From Kordia sp965283645 (lineage in GTDB: Bacteria; Bacteroidota; Bacteroidia; Flavobacteriales; Flavobacteriaceae), in NCBI RefSeq assembly GCF_965283645.1, contig NZ_CBDIPG010000001.1:62001-126000 (forward strand): DNA of 64,000 nucleotides. Reading direction: 5' to 3'. Shown here piece by piece: positions 43,911 through 53,664 of this stretch. The notes beneath the pieces were generated by a model, which searched no databases, was not told the origin of the DNA, and worked only from the letters and a program-made list of their open reading frames with translations. The position numbers were made by a program, and so were the translations under genes. Every line of letters begins with the position of its first letter. Within the stretch, counting starts at the first letter, position 1.

Positions 43911-44855
43911 ATGAAATTCCCTAGAATACATACACTCAAAGAAATTGCTACAATTATTGCTACTTCATATATTGGTGACGATTCGTTTCCTGTACACGGA
44001 ATGAACGAAATTCATGTGGTAGAAGCTGGCGATATCGTATTTGTAGATCATCCAAAATACTACGACAAAGCATTAGAATCAAAAGCTACAATTGTATTAA
44101 TAAACAAAGAAGTAGCATGTCCTGAAGGGAAAGCACTATTAATTTCAGACGATCCTTTCAGAGATTTCAACACACTAACAGATCATTTCAGACCATTTAT
44201 AAGTGCATCGGCTTCTGTAGCGCCTTCTGCAATAATTGGAGAACGCACGGTAATTCAGCCAAATTGCTTCATTGGAAACAATGTAACCATTGGAAACGAT
44301 TGTATCATTCATGCAAATGTAGCTATTTATGACAATGCTGTTATAGGAAATAATGTAACCATTCACTCAGGAACGGTTTTGGGAGCAGATGCTTTCTATT
44401 ACAAAAAACGCCCAGAAGGATTTGATAAACTACGTTCTGGTGGACGTGTTGTATTAGAAGATAATGTAGATTTAGGCTCATTGTGTACAATAGATAAAGG
44501 CGTTACAGGTGATACAACCATCAAAGAAGGAACAAAAATTGACAATCAAGTACATGTTGGTCATGACACAGTTATTGGAAAAAAATGTTTAATTGCTTCA
44601 CAAACAGGAATTGCTGGTTGTGTGATTATAGAAGACGAAGTTACTATTTGGGGACAAGTAGGAATTACGAGCGGAATTACCATAGGAGCAAAGACGGTAA
44701 TATCAGCACAATCTGGTGTAAGTAAAGGTTTAGAAGGTGGAAAAAGCTACTTTGGAACACCCGCAGATGACTTCAGAAAAAAATACAAAGAAATTGCGTC
44801 AATTCGCCAAATACCTGAATTAATTGAACGAATAGAAAACTTAGAAAAAAAATAG
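43911..44855 (+). CDS. LpxD-like acyltransferase, second copy
   Basis: 314 residues. It has the LpxD N-terminal domain (VVEAGDIVFVDHPKYYDKAL) and hexapeptide repeats (IGNNVTIGNDCIIHANVAIY), plus a His at the catalytic position in QVHVGHDTVIGKKCLIASQT. It is shorter than the first LpxD and lacks its long C-terminal extension. Bacteroidetes commonly carry two such genes. It may act on an alternative acyl chain or another UDP-sugar; a non-lipid A N-acyltransferase is possible. It is separated from efp by a terminator. Confidence 0.88.
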   Translation: MKFPRIHTLKEIATIIATSYIGDDSFPVHGMNEIHVVEAGDIVFVDHPKYYDKALESKATIVLINKEVACPEGKALLISDDPFRDFNTLTDHFRPFISASASVAPSAIIGERTVIQPNCFIGNNVTIGNDCIIHANVAIYDNAVIGNNVTIHSGTVLGADAFYYKKRPEGFDKLRSGGRVVLEDNVDLGSLCTIDKGVTGDTTIKEGTKIDNQVHVGHDTVIGKKCLIASQTGIAGCVIIEDEVTIWGQVGITSGITIGAKTVISAQSGVSKGLEGGKSYFGTPADDFRKKYKEIASIRQIPELIERIENLEKK

Positions 44856-44898
44856 TTGAGCCAATAAAAAAGTATTTCACATAAAACTGAAAAAATAC

Positions 44899-44929
44899 TT
44901 TATAAATAGTAGATAAAAAACTATTTTTG
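44899..44929 (+). promoter_or_regulatory. Putative sucD promoter
   Basis: TTTA at 44899-44902 and TATTTTTG at 44922-44929, spaced 19 nt; the -7 box is an exact TAnnTTTG. A weak hairpin (AAGTATTT/AAATACTT, 44870-44900) just upstream may end the lpxD-like transcript. Confidence 0.5.
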
Positions 44930-44952
44930 TTCAGCCAAAAAACAAATATCAA

Positions 44953-45825
44953 ATGAGCGTTTTAGTAAACAAAGATTCAAAAATAATTGTTCAAGGATTT
45001 ACAGGAAGTGAAGGAACATTTCATGCAGGTCAAATGATTGAGTACGGAACTAACGTAGTTGGTGGTGTAACTCCAGGAAAAGGAGGACAAACACACTTAG
45101 ACAAACCAGTTTTCAATACAGTTGCAGAAGCTGTTGAAAAAGTTGATGCTGATACAACAATCATTTTTGTACCGCCAGCATTTGCTGCAGATGCAATAAT
45201 GGAAGCTGCAAATGCAGGAATTAAAGTAATTATTACAATTACAGAAGGAATTCCAGTAAACGATATGACAAAAGTTGCGGCATACATTGCTACCAAAGAC
45301 TGTCGTTTAATAGGACCTAACTGCCCAGGAGTAATTACGCCAGGAGAAGCAAAAGTTGGAATTATGCCAGGATTTGTTTTCAAAGAAGGAAAAGTTGGAA
45401 TCGTTTCTAAATCAGGAACATTAACATATGAAGCGGCTGATCAAGTAGTAAAACAAGGATTAGGAATTACAACTGCTATTGGTATTGGTGGAGATCCAAT
45501 TATTGGAACAACTACAAAAGAAGCTGTTGAATTACTAATCAACGATCCAGCTACAGAATGTGTAGTAATGATTGGAGAAATTGGTGGTCAATTAGAAGCG
45601 GATGCGGCTAAATGGTACAAAGAAAGCGGAAGCAAAAAACCAGTTGTTGGTTTCATTGCAGGAGAAACAGCACCAGCTGGTCGTACAATGGGACATGCAG
45701 GAGCAATTGTTGGTGGCGCTGATGATACAGCAGAAGCTAAAAAAGCAATCATGCGCGAATGTGGAATTCACGTCGTTGATTCTCCAGCAGAAATCGGAAA
45801 GAAAGTTGCAGAAGTAGTTGGATAA
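44953..45825 (+). CDS. sucD: Succinyl-CoA ligase (synthetase) alpha subunit
   Basis: 290 residues. CoA-binding domain begins GFTGSEGTFHAGQMIEYGTNV; the catalytic phospho-histidine is His248 in TMGHAGAIVGG. The LIGPNCPGVITPGEAKVGIM block is typical. It makes ATP or GTP from succinyl-CoA in the TCA cycle. sucC is not in the window; in flavobacteria the two genes are often unlinked. Own promoter and terminator. Confidence 0.97.
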   Translation: MSVLVNKDSKIIVQGFTGSEGTFHAGQMIEYGTNVVGGVTPGKGGQTHLDKPVFNTVAEAVEKVDADTTIIFVPPAFAADAIMEAANAGIKVIITITEGIPVNDMTKVAAYIATKDCRLIGPNCPGVITPGEAKVGIMPGFVFKEGKVGIVSKSGTLTYEAADQVVKQGLGITTAIGIGGDPIIGTTTKEAVELLINDPATECVVMIGEIGGQLEADAAKWYKESGSKKPVVGFIAGETAPAGRTMGHAGAIVGGADDTAEAKKAIMRECGIHVVDSPAEIGKKVAEVVG

Positions 45826-46151
45826 CAACAAACGCAATCAAAATATATAAAGCGCAGTATCAAAACGATACTGCGCTTTTTTGTTTGTTGCGTATTAATT
45901 CCCCTTGCTTACTGAAGCATTTTGGATTATAACTCATTTATATAGAAAGCTTTTTCTTTAATGAAATTAAGTGAAAGATTGTTAAAAAAATAAGTTTTAA
46001 AAATTAACTTATAATATGTAACATAACTACCAAAAAATAGACACATAGCGCGTGAATACATTAAATGTTAAAAATCATAATTTTTATCAAATCATTTATA
46101 TAATAATTATACTTTTAGCGTTAATGTTACTATAAACTAATCAAAATTAAA
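45826..46151. other. Intergenic region with terminator and M16 promoter region
   Basis: A strong hairpin terminator at 45849-45882 (GCGCAGTATC/GATACTGCGC plus T-run) is followed by about 260 bp of AT-rich sequence with no gene seen. TATACTTTTA near 46107 may be a degenerate -7 box of the M16 gene. Confidence 0.6.
45849..45882 (+). terminator. Rho-independent terminator of sucD
   Basis: GCGCAGTATC and GATACTGCGC pair around the loop AAAAC and are followed by six Ts. Confidence 0.9.
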
Positions 46152-49127
46152 ATGAAAAGAATCAATCTATTACTGCTGATCGTGTGTACACTAGCGATTT
46201 TCAGTTGTAAAGAAAAAGACGGTAGTTCTGATGCCAACGTCATCAAAGTAGAACAACACAAAGATGCAAACGGAATTTCATACGAAACCGTTACAAACGA
46301 TCCGACAGGATTGCGCTTGTACACTTTAGAAAATGGTCTAAAAGTATACTTAAGCAAAAACAGTGAAGAACCAAAAATTCAAACATACATTGCTGTAAGA
46401 GCAGGTTCTAACTACGATCCGAAAGAATCAACAGGATTGGCACATTACTTAGAACACATGGTTTTTAAAGGAACTGACGAAATTGGAACAGTTGATTGGG
46501 AAAAAGAAAAAGGATACTTGGAACAAATATCTGATTTATACGAGCAACACAAAGCTGAAACTGATCCAGCTAAGAAAACAGAAATCTATAAAAAGATCGA
46601 TGAAGTATCTTTAGAAGCTTCTAACTATAGCGTTGCCAACGAATACGATAAAATGTCAAGCTCTTTAGGAGCTACAGGAACAAATGCATACACTTGGTTT
46701 GAACAAACTGTTTACACAAACAAAATTCCTGCAAACGAATTAGATAAATGGTTAATGCTTGAAAATGAGCGTTTTGGTCAATTAGTACTGCGTTTATTTC
46801 ACACGGAATTAGAAGCGGTTTTTGAAGAATTTAACAGAGGTCAAGATAATGATGGAAGAAAAAGCTATGCGGCAATGTTAGATGGTTTATTTCCAAATCA
46901 CCCATACGGACAACAAACAACTATTGGTACTGGTGAACATCTGAAAAATCCATCAATGGTAGCTATTCACAACTATTTCAACAAATATTATGTGCCAAAC
47001 AACATGGCAATGATATTAGTTGGAGATTTTGAATTTGATGAAACAATTGAAAAAGTAAACAACACATTTGGTAAAATGAAGCAAAAAGAAGTTGTGCATC
47101 CAACGCTACCAAAAGAAGAAGCAATAACATCTCCAGTAGTAAAAGAAGTATTTGGTCCAACAGCTGAAAACATCTCAATAGCTTTCCGTTCAGGTGGTGT
47201 AAATACTGAAGATGAAAAATTTGTAACACTTGCAGATATGATTCTTGCCAATGGAAATGCAGGTTTAATCGATTTAAACTTAAACCAAAAACAAGTTGTA
47301 CAATATGCAGGATGTTCTCCAACATTCTTAAATGATTACGGTTACCACTCATTTACAGGATATCCTAAAGCAGGACAGTCGTTAGATGAAGTAAAAAACT
47401 TGTTATTAGCGCAAATTGAAAAACTTAAAAAAGGAGAGTTTGACGATTGGATGATTGAAGCGGTAATTAATGACTTAAAGTTAAGTCAAACACAACAATA
47501 CGAAAACAGTTCTGCGTTAGCAAATGCGTATGTTGAAGCATATATAAATCGTGAAGACTGGGCGAAAAAAGTAAAATTCTTAGATGAACTTAAAAAAATA
47601 TCAAAACAAGAATTAGTTGATTTTGCAAACAAATTTTACAAAGACAATTATGTAATAACGTACAAGCGTAAAGGCGCTGATAACGCTATTGTAAAAGTGC
47701 AAAACCCTGGAATTACGCCAGTAAAACTAAACAGAGACAAAAGTTCTGAATTCATTAAAAAATTCAACGAAATAGAGCCTACTCCATTACAACCAAAATA
47801 TGTTGATTTCAAATCTGAAATAAAAGAAACGAAATTAGGAAACGGAATCAAGGTTTCATACATCCAAAATGAGCAAAATGACTTATTCGATCTGAATATC
47901 ATTTTTGACATGGGTAGAGACAACGACAAAAAACTTGGTTTAGGAGTTGGATACTTAGAATACTTAGGAACTGAAAAATACACAGCAGAAGAGTTAAAGA
48001 AAGAATTCTACAAACTAGGAATTTCGTACTATGTAAGTGCTGGATCTGAAAAATCATACATTGGTTTAAATGGTTTAAAAGAAAACTTACCAAAAGGATT
48101 AGAATTGCTATCTCACTTATTGGACAACGCTGTACCAAACCAAGAAGCATATGATAAATATGTTGCACAAATCATCAAAGGAAGACAAGATAACAAAACT
48201 AGAAAAGGAAGTATTCTTCAAAGTGGTTTAATGAGTTATGCAAAATATGGTGAAGATTCACGTTTGCGTAACATCTATAGCAGATCAGAATTAGAAGCAA
48301 TAAATCCTCAAGAATTAGTTGATATTGTAAAAGATCTTAAAAACTTTGATCAACGTATATTCTATTACGGAAAAGACATTGATGCCGCTGTTGCTGCATT
48401 AAACGAAAATCACAAGGTAGCAAACGAATTAAAAAACTATCCAGAAGCAACGAAATATACAGAGCTTGAAACTGGTGGAAATGTATACTTTGTTGATTAT
48501 GATATGGTACAAGCAGAAATGATGTTTTTAGCAAAAGGAAATCCTTTTAGTACAGACAACATGGCGGCTTCTACATTATTCAATACATACTTCGGTGCTG
48601 GATTATCATCAATTGTATTCCAAGAAATTAGAGAATCTAAATCATTAGCATATTCTGCATATTCTTATTATAGTCAAGCATCTGATAAAAATGATTCTAA
48701 CTATATCATGGCATATATTGGTACACAAGCTAACAAAATGCCACAAGCTGTAGATGCAATGATGACGTTAATGAATGATATGCCAGAAGCTGAAGATCAA
48801 TTCAATGCGGCAAAAGAAGCTACATTAAAGAAATTGGCGGCTCAACGAATCACAAAATCAAATATTTTCTGGACATATGAAAGACTTCAGAAACTAGGAA
48901 TTGATAACGATCATAGAGAAGCAATGTACAAAGCAATTGAAAAAATGACACTTGCTGATTTAAAAGCATTCTTTGACACAAACATAAAAGGTGAACAATA
49001 CAATGTAATGGTAATTGGAAACAAAAAAGATGTTGATATGGATGCCTTATCAAAACTTGGTAAAATTCAAGAAATGGACATTGATTATCTTTTCAATTAT
49101 GAAAAAGCGAAAGATATAAAACAATAA
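46152..49127 (+). CDS. M16-family zinc peptidase lipoprotein
   Basis: 991 residues. A signal peptide with lipobox FSC at about residues 17-19 is followed by a first M16 half carrying HYLEH in GLAHYLEHMVFKGT near residue 97. An insert of about 70 residues (KGYLEQISDLYEQHKAET) follows, then the second half from about 530 with LSSIVFQEIRESKSLAYSAY. A self-contained clamshell peptidase of the pitrilysin type, acting in the periplasm. It shares plan but little detail with the M16 gene at 29.6 kb. Confidence 0.92.
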   Translation: MKRINLLLLIVCTLAIFSCKEKDGSSDANVIKVEQHKDANGISYETVTNDPTGLRLYTLENGLKVYLSKNSEEPKIQTYIAVRAGSNYDPKESTGLAHYLEHMVFKGTDEIGTVDWEKEKGYLEQISDLYEQHKAETDPAKKTEIYKKIDEVSLEASNYSVANEYDKMSSSLGATGTNAYTWFEQTVYTNKIPANELDKWLMLENERFGQLVLRLFHTELEAVFEEFNRGQDNDGRKSYAAMLDGLFPNHPYGQQTTIGTGEHLKNPSMVAIHNYFNKYYVPNNMAMILVGDFEFDETIEKVNNTFGKMKQKEVVHPTLPKEEAITSPVVKEVFGPTAENISIAFRSGGVNTEDEKFVTLADMILANGNAGLIDLNLNQKQVVQYAGCSPTFLNDYGYHSFTGYPKAGQSLDEVKNLLLAQIEKLKKGEFDDWMIEAVINDLKLSQTQQYENSSALANAYVEAYINREDWAKKVKFLDELKKISKQELVDFANKFYKDNYVITYKRKGADNAIVKVQNPGITPVKLNRDKSSEFIKKFNEIEPTPLQPKYVDFKSEIKETKLGNGIKVSYIQNEQNDLFDLNIIFDMGRDNDKKLGLGVGYLEYLGTEKYTAEELKKEFYKLGISYYVSAGSEKSYIGLNGLKENLPKGLELLSHLLDNAVPNQEAYDKYVAQIIKGRQDNKTRKGSILQSGLMSYAKYGEDSRLRNIYSRSELEAINPQELVDIVKDLKNFDQRIFYYGKDIDAAVAALNENHKVANELKNYPEATKYTELETGGNVYFVDYDMVQAEMMFLAKGNPFSTDNMAASTLFNTYFGAGLSSIVFQEIRESKSLAYSAYSYYSQASDKNDSNYIMAYIGTQANKMPQAVDAMMTLMNDMPEAEDQFNAAKEATLKKLAAQRITKSNIFWTYERLQKLGIDNDHREAMYKAIEKMTLADLKAFFDTNIKGEQYNVMVIGNKKDVDMDALSKLGKIQEMDIDYLFNYEKAKDIKQ

Positions 49128-49132
49128 AAATG

Positions 49133-49161
49133 AAAAGCGCTTCGCAAGAAGCGCTTTTTTT
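49133..49161 (+). terminator. Rho-independent terminator of the M16 gene
   Basis: AAAAGCGCTTC (49133-49143) and GAAGCGCTTTT (49148-49158) pair around GCAA, with a T-run. Confidence 0.9.
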
Positions 49162-49351
49162 ATGTCAATATCCTATAATCTATGCGTTAAAAAAATTATA
49201 TTTGAACTATAAACTATATACTACTGTTTAAAAGATGATACAAACAGTACATAAAATAGTGTATACGGAAACAATCATACTAAAAACCAATCATATTTAT
49301 GATCATATGAATGTTCCAAAGTGACCGACTAAAGACAATAAACAAAAACAC

Positions 49352-50098
49352 ATGAAATTACTAGAAGGTAAAACAGCCATCATTACGGGCGCAAGTAGAG
49401 GAATAGGAAAAGGAATAGCGCAAGTATTTGCTGCTCATGGAGCAAATGTAGCTTTTACATACAGTTCGTCTGTAGAAGCGGCAAACGAATTAGAAAAAGA
49501 ATTAAACAATTTAGGAGTAAAAGCCAAAGGATACCAAAGTAATGCCGCAGACTTTCAACAATCACAAGATTTAGCGGCAGAAGTAGTAAAAGAGTTTGGC
49601 ACGATTGATGTTTTAATCAACAACGCAGGAATTACAAAAGATAACCTATTAATGCGTATCTCAGAAGAAGATTTTGATAAAGTAATTGAAGTCAATCTAA
49701 AATCTGTATTCAACATGACAAAAGCGGTACAACGTACAATGTTGAAACAACGCAAAGGATCAATCATAAACATGAGCTCAGTAGTTGGAGTAAAAGGAAA
49801 TGCCGGACAAACCAACTATGCGGCTTCAAAAGCAGGAATCATAGGATTCTCAAAATCAGTAGCGTTAGAATTAGGATCAAGAAACATTCGTAGCAATGTA
49901 ATTGCACCAGGTTTTATTGAAACTGAAATGACAGGAAAACTCGCTGAAGATGTAGTGAAAAGTTGGAGAGAAGCTATTCCACTAAAAAGAGGTGGATCGC
50001 CAGAAGATGTAGCAAATGTATGTGTTTTTCTTGCAAGTGATATGTCTGCATATATCACAGGACAAGTACTCAACGTCGACGGTGGAATGTTGACATAA
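49352..50098 (+). CDS. fabG: 3-oxoacyl-ACP reductase FabG
   Basis: 248 residues. Short-chain dehydrogenase with NADP site TGASRGIGKGIAQVFA near residue 12, NNAGITKDNLLMR, and the catalytic Ser-Tyr-Lys in MSSVVGVKGNAGQTNYAASK. The C-terminal GGMLT end and MRISEEDFDKVIEVNL are typical of FabG. It reduces 3-oxoacyl-ACP in fatty acid synthesis. It starts a transcription unit with the next three genes. A TATATTTG box lies far upstream at 49197-49204. Confidence 0.93.
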   Translation: MKLLEGKTAIITGASRGIGKGIAQVFAAHGANVAFTYSSSVEAANELEKELNNLGVKAKGYQSNAADFQQSQDLAAEVVKEFGTIDVLINNAGITKDNLLMRISEEDFDKVIEVNLKSVFNMTKAVQRTMLKQRKGSIINMSSVVGVKGNAGQTNYAASKAGIIGFSKSVALELGSRNIRSNVIAPGFIETEMTGKLAEDVVKSWREAIPLKRGGSPEDVANVCVFLASDMSAYITGQVLNVDGGMLT

Positions 50099-50119
50099 AC
50101 TCAATAACAATAATAATAT

Positions 50120-50662
50120 ATGAAAAAAGCGTTTTTAGTAATGACAGTATTATTTCTGTCATTCAGTGCTGTAAATGCACAAGATTGGACAAAATATAAA
50201 GCTGAAGATTTAGCCTTTACAGCTATTTTTCCGCAAGAGCCAAAGCGAACTGTACAAAAAGTAAATACAGCAGTAGGAGAGTTAGACATGCACATGATTA
50301 TGCATGCACCAACTTCAGGAGATGACAATGCAGTATATTCTGTAATTCGTTCTGACTATCCAGAAGAGCAATTCGCAGACGCAGATGACGATTACAATGC
50401 CAATGTATTAGATGGTGCCGTTGAAGGAGCTGTTAAAAATGTAAAAGGAAAATTAGTATTTGATAACAAAGTCAAATTCAATGGATATCCTGGAAGAAGC
50501 ATTAAAATTAAAATGGAAGGTGGATATATCTACATCAATGCGTATTTAGTTGAAAACTCTATGTTTATTACACAAGTAATTTGCTTGGAAGCTAAAGATA
50601 AGAATACAAGTATTCAACGTTTTTTAAATTCGTTTGAGCTCATAAAAACAAAACAAGACTAA
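50120..50662 (+). CDS. Secreted protein of unknown function
   Basis: 180 residues. A standard signal peptide ends VNAQ at about residue 20, so the mature protein begins DWTKYKAEDLAFTAIFPQEP. The remaining sequence is a single alpha/beta domain with IKMEGGYIYINAYLVENSMF. No motif recognised; the start resembles PsbP/MOG1-like folds in other bacteria, which is only a shape impression. 21 bp after fabG and 3 bp before the von Willebrand-like gene. Confidence 0.8.
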   Translation: MKKAFLVMTVLFLSFSAVNAQDWTKYKAEDLAFTAIFPQEPKRTVQKVNTAVGELDMHMIMHAPTSGDDNAVYSVIRSDYPEEQFADADDDYNANVLDGAVEGAVKNVKGKLVFDNKVKFNGYPGRSIKIKMEGGYIYINAYLVENSMFITQVICLEAKDKNTSIQRFLNSFELIKTKQD

Positions 50663-50665
50663 CGA

Positions 50666-52702
50666 TTGCAGACAGTAACGATAGTATACATCAGTATAGC
50701 AGTAGTATTTGCAGCGCTTACAGCGTTATTTCATTACTACTACAAAACGAAAAAACGCACTAAAAAATTAGTGCTTTTTTCGTTTTTGAGATTTTTAAGT
50801 GTATTTGCCTTACTACTCTTAATCATCAACCCAAAATTTAAACAAAAAAGCTACTACAGCGAAAAACCAAGTCTAACTATTGCCGTTGACAATTCTTCTT
50901 CAATCACTGAATTAGGATACGATGCAAAAGTGCTAGAAGTATTAAATTCATTACAAAATTCAAAAGAACTACAAGATAAATTTGAAATTGACACTTATGC
51001 CTTTTCAAACAAACTAGTAGAAACGGATTCCATTAATTTCAATGGACAACAAACAAATATTGGCAAGGCATTAAAAGACGTAAACAATCTGTACAAAGAT
51101 GCAATTGCGCCAACCATCCTAATCACCGATGGAAATCAAACCTATGGAAATGACTATCAATTTCTATCTTCAAAAATAAAACAACCAATATTTCCTGTCA
51201 TTGTAGGAGATACAACAACATATATTGATCTAAAAATAAATCAGCTTAACGCGAATAAATATGCGTACCTAAAAAACAAATTTCCCGTAGAAATAATTGC
51301 CACGTATACAGGAACTGAAACGGTTCAGACCAACTTACTACTTTCATCAGATGGGAAACGCTTAGCAAGTAAAGAACTTACTTTTTCACCAACGGATAAC
51401 TCCAAAGTTGTCAATCTGAATATAGCGGCAACAAAAATAGGCGTACAAACATTACGTGCTACGTTAACTCCTTTAAATACTGAAAAAAATAAGCAAAACA
51501 ACACACGATACTTTGCTGTAGAAGTCATTGATCAGAAAGTAAAAATAGCTTTGGTATCAGACATTATTCATCCAGATTTAGGCGCGTTAAAAAAGAGTCT
51601 GGAAAGTAATGAATTGCGCAGTGTTGATATCTTAAAACCGAGTGAAGCTTCAAGTAAATTAAATGATTATCAGTTAGTTATTCTATATCAGCCAACTCAA
51701 AAATTTCAAGAAGTATACAAAACAACTGAACAATTACAAAAAAACACGTTCACAATAACGGGAACGCAAACAGATTGGAATTTCTTAAACAACATACAAA
51801 CGAATTTCCAAAAAGAGGATACATCTGAAACGGAAGAAGTACAAGGACAATTAAACACAAATTACAACAACTTTTTAATTGAAAACATTGATTTTTCTGA
51901 CTATCCGCCGTTAGAAAATGTTTTTGGAGAAGTAGCATTCAATGTAGCGCATGAAGTCATTCTTTCACAACTAATCTCTGGCGTTTCCACAGATGGTGCT
52001 TTACTCACAACCTACACCTTGAACAACAGACGTGCGGCAATTTTAACAGGAGAAAACATTTGGAAATGGCGTGCGCATAGTTTCTTAGCACAAGAAAACT
52101 TCATTAAATTTGATACATTTCTAGGAAAACTCATTCAGTATTTAGCTTCCAACAAAAAACGAGAACGCTTAACGCTTGGCTATGAATCTTTCTATTACGG
52201 AAATCGAGAAATAAAACTCACAGCACAATACTTCAATCCTTCGTATGAATTTGATGCAAATGCAAATCTAACAGCAATCATCAAAAACAAAGAAACAGAA
52301 ACAACTACAACCTATCCAATGTTACTAAATGCTGGTTTTTATTCTGTTGATTTAAACAATTTGCCTTCAGGATCATACGATTTTACGGTGCGAGTAGAAG
52401 GGAAGAACATTCGAAAATCGGGAAGCTTCAAAATACTAGAATTTGACATAGAAAAACAATTCTTAAATGCAGATTCCAAGCGATTACAAGCAATTGCAAC
52501 CAAAACTAACGGAAAAAAGTTTCATGTAAACGGCAATTCCGAACAACTAATATCAACATTAATTAACGATCAACGTTTCAGAACCATAGAGAAAAGTAAC
52601 GAAAAGGTCGTATCTTTGATAGATTGGAAATACCTACTTGCATTCATTGCAATATGTCTTGCGTTGGAATGGTTTTCAAGAAAATATTACGGACTCATAT
52701 AA
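50666..52702 (+). CDS. Membrane protein with von Willebrand factor A-like domain
   Basis: 678 residues from TTG 50666. Two N-terminal membrane helices (about 3-22 and 36-53) are followed by a VWA-like domain: AVDNSSSITELGYDAK shows a DxSxS MIDAS metal site, and ILITDGNQTYGNDY its later acidic loop. A long extracytoplasmic part and a C-terminal membrane helix (WKYLLAFIAICLALEWF) follow. The plan resembles BatA/BatB-like proteins without the ATPase. It is followed by an SPFH gene, so it may belong to a membrane-protein quality-control set; inference. Confidence 0.8.
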   Translation: MQTVTIVYISIAVVFAALTALFHYYYKTKKRTKKLVLFSFLRFLSVFALLLLIINPKFKQKSYYSEKPSLTIAVDNSSSITELGYDAKVLEVLNSLQNSKELQDKFEIDTYAFSNKLVETDSINFNGQQTNIGKALKDVNNLYKDAIAPTILITDGNQTYGNDYQFLSSKIKQPIFPVIVGDTTTYIDLKINQLNANKYAYLKNKFPVEIIATYTGTETVQTNLLLSSDGKRLASKELTFSPTDNSKVVNLNIAATKIGVQTLRATLTPLNTEKNKQNNTRYFAVEVIDQKVKIALVSDIIHPDLGALKKSLESNELRSVDILKPSEASSKLNDYQLVILYQPTQKFQEVYKTTEQLQKNTFTITGTQTDWNFLNNIQTNFQKEDTSETEEVQGQLNTNYNNFLIENIDFSDYPPLENVFGEVAFNVAHEVILSQLISGVSTDGALLTTYTLNNRRAAILTGENIWKWRAHSFLAQENFIKFDTFLGKLIQYLASNKKRERLTLGYESFYYGNREIKLTAQYFNPSYEFDANANLTAIIKNKETETTTTYPMLLNAGFYSVDLNNLPSGSYDFTVRVEGKNIRKSGSFKILEFDIEKQFLNADSKRLQAIATKTNGKKFHVNGNSEQLISTLINDQRFRTIEKSNEKVVSLIDWKYLLAFIAICLALEWFSRKYYGLI

Positions 52703-52720
52703 TAAAAAACAAAGAACAAG

Positions 52721-53536
52721 ATGGATAAAATACCTAAAATTGGAATACCATTGCTAATCATAGCAATAGCCACAATAATACTAATCGCAAAATCAGCGGT
52801 AACAATAAACTCTGGAGAAGCAGGTGTTTTATACAAAACATTTGACGGCGGAGTTGTAACAAGTGAGCCACCATTAGGAGAAGGATTTCATATCATTGCG
52901 CCTTGGAATAAAGTGCATATATACGAAGTAAGACAACAAGAGCTTTTCGAAAAAATGAAAGTATTATCATCAAACGGATTGGAAATTCAAATTGATGCAT
53001 CTGCTTGGTATCAACCAGTATATTCTGAACTTGGAAACTTACACCAAACCTTAGGAGAAAACTACTTACAACGTGTTATTCAACCAGCAATTCGAAGTGC
53101 GGCACGTAGTGTTGTAGGTCGGTATACACCTGAGCAATTATACTCTAGCAAGCGTGATGCTATTCAGGATGAAATCTTTACAGAAACAAAGAAAATCTTA
53201 GAAAAGCAATTTGTTCAGTTAAATGAAGTATTAGTTCGTGACGTAACGTTACCAAATACAATAAAAGATGCTATTGAACGTAAACTAAAGCAAGAACAAG
53301 AATCGTTAGAATACGAATTTAGATTAGTAACGGCGGCTAAAGAAGCTGAAAAAGTAATTATTGAAGCACAAGGTAAAGCGGATGCAAACAAAATTTTAAG
53401 TGCATCGTTAACGGATAAAATTCTACAAGACAAAGGAATTGAAGCAACCATAAAACTATCAGAATCACCTAACAGTAAGGTAATTGTAATTGGTTCTGGT
53501 GATAGCGGATTGCCAATTATTCTTGGAAATCAATAA
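52721..53536 (+). CDS. SPFH/prohibitin-family protein
   Basis: 271 residues. An N-terminal membrane helix (residues 6-28) is followed by the SPFH/band 7 domain: NSGEAGVLYKTFDGGVV, GEGFHIIAPWNKVHIYEVR, then RSAARSVVGRYTPEQLYS. A coiled-coil region (KQEQESLEYEFRLVTAAKEA) follows. Prohibitin-like proteins form ring assemblies that organise the membrane and interact with proteases such as FtsH. 18 bp after the VWA gene, with a strong terminator after it. Confidence 0.93.
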   Translation: MDKIPKIGIPLLIIAIATIILIAKSAVTINSGEAGVLYKTFDGGVVTSEPPLGEGFHIIAPWNKVHIYEVRQQELFEKMKVLSSNGLEIQIDASAWYQPVYSELGNLHQTLGENYLQRVIQPAIRSAARSVVGRYTPEQLYSSKRDAIQDEIFTETKKILEKQFVQLNEVLVRDVTLPNTIKDAIERKLKQEQESLEYEFRLVTAAKEAEKVIIEAQGKADANKILSASLTDKILQDKGIEATIKLSESPNSKVIVIGSGDSGLPIILGNQ

Positions 53537-53554
53537 AATTACACATACAAAATT

Positions 53555-53587
53555 AAAAAAGGGAAACAGATTTGTTTCCCTTTTTTT
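53555..53587. terminator. Bidirectional terminator after the SPFH gene
   Basis: GGGAAACA (53561-53568) pairs with TGTTTCCC (53573-53580), with an A-run on one side and a T-run on the other. Serves both the plus-strand SPFH gene and the minus-strand HhH gene. Confidence 0.85.
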
Positions 53588-53664
53588 ATATCTTAAATTC
53601 AACAATCTAACTAGATAGAGAGTATAGAGTGAATGCAAAATTTAGGCGACTGAGCTTGTTGAAG

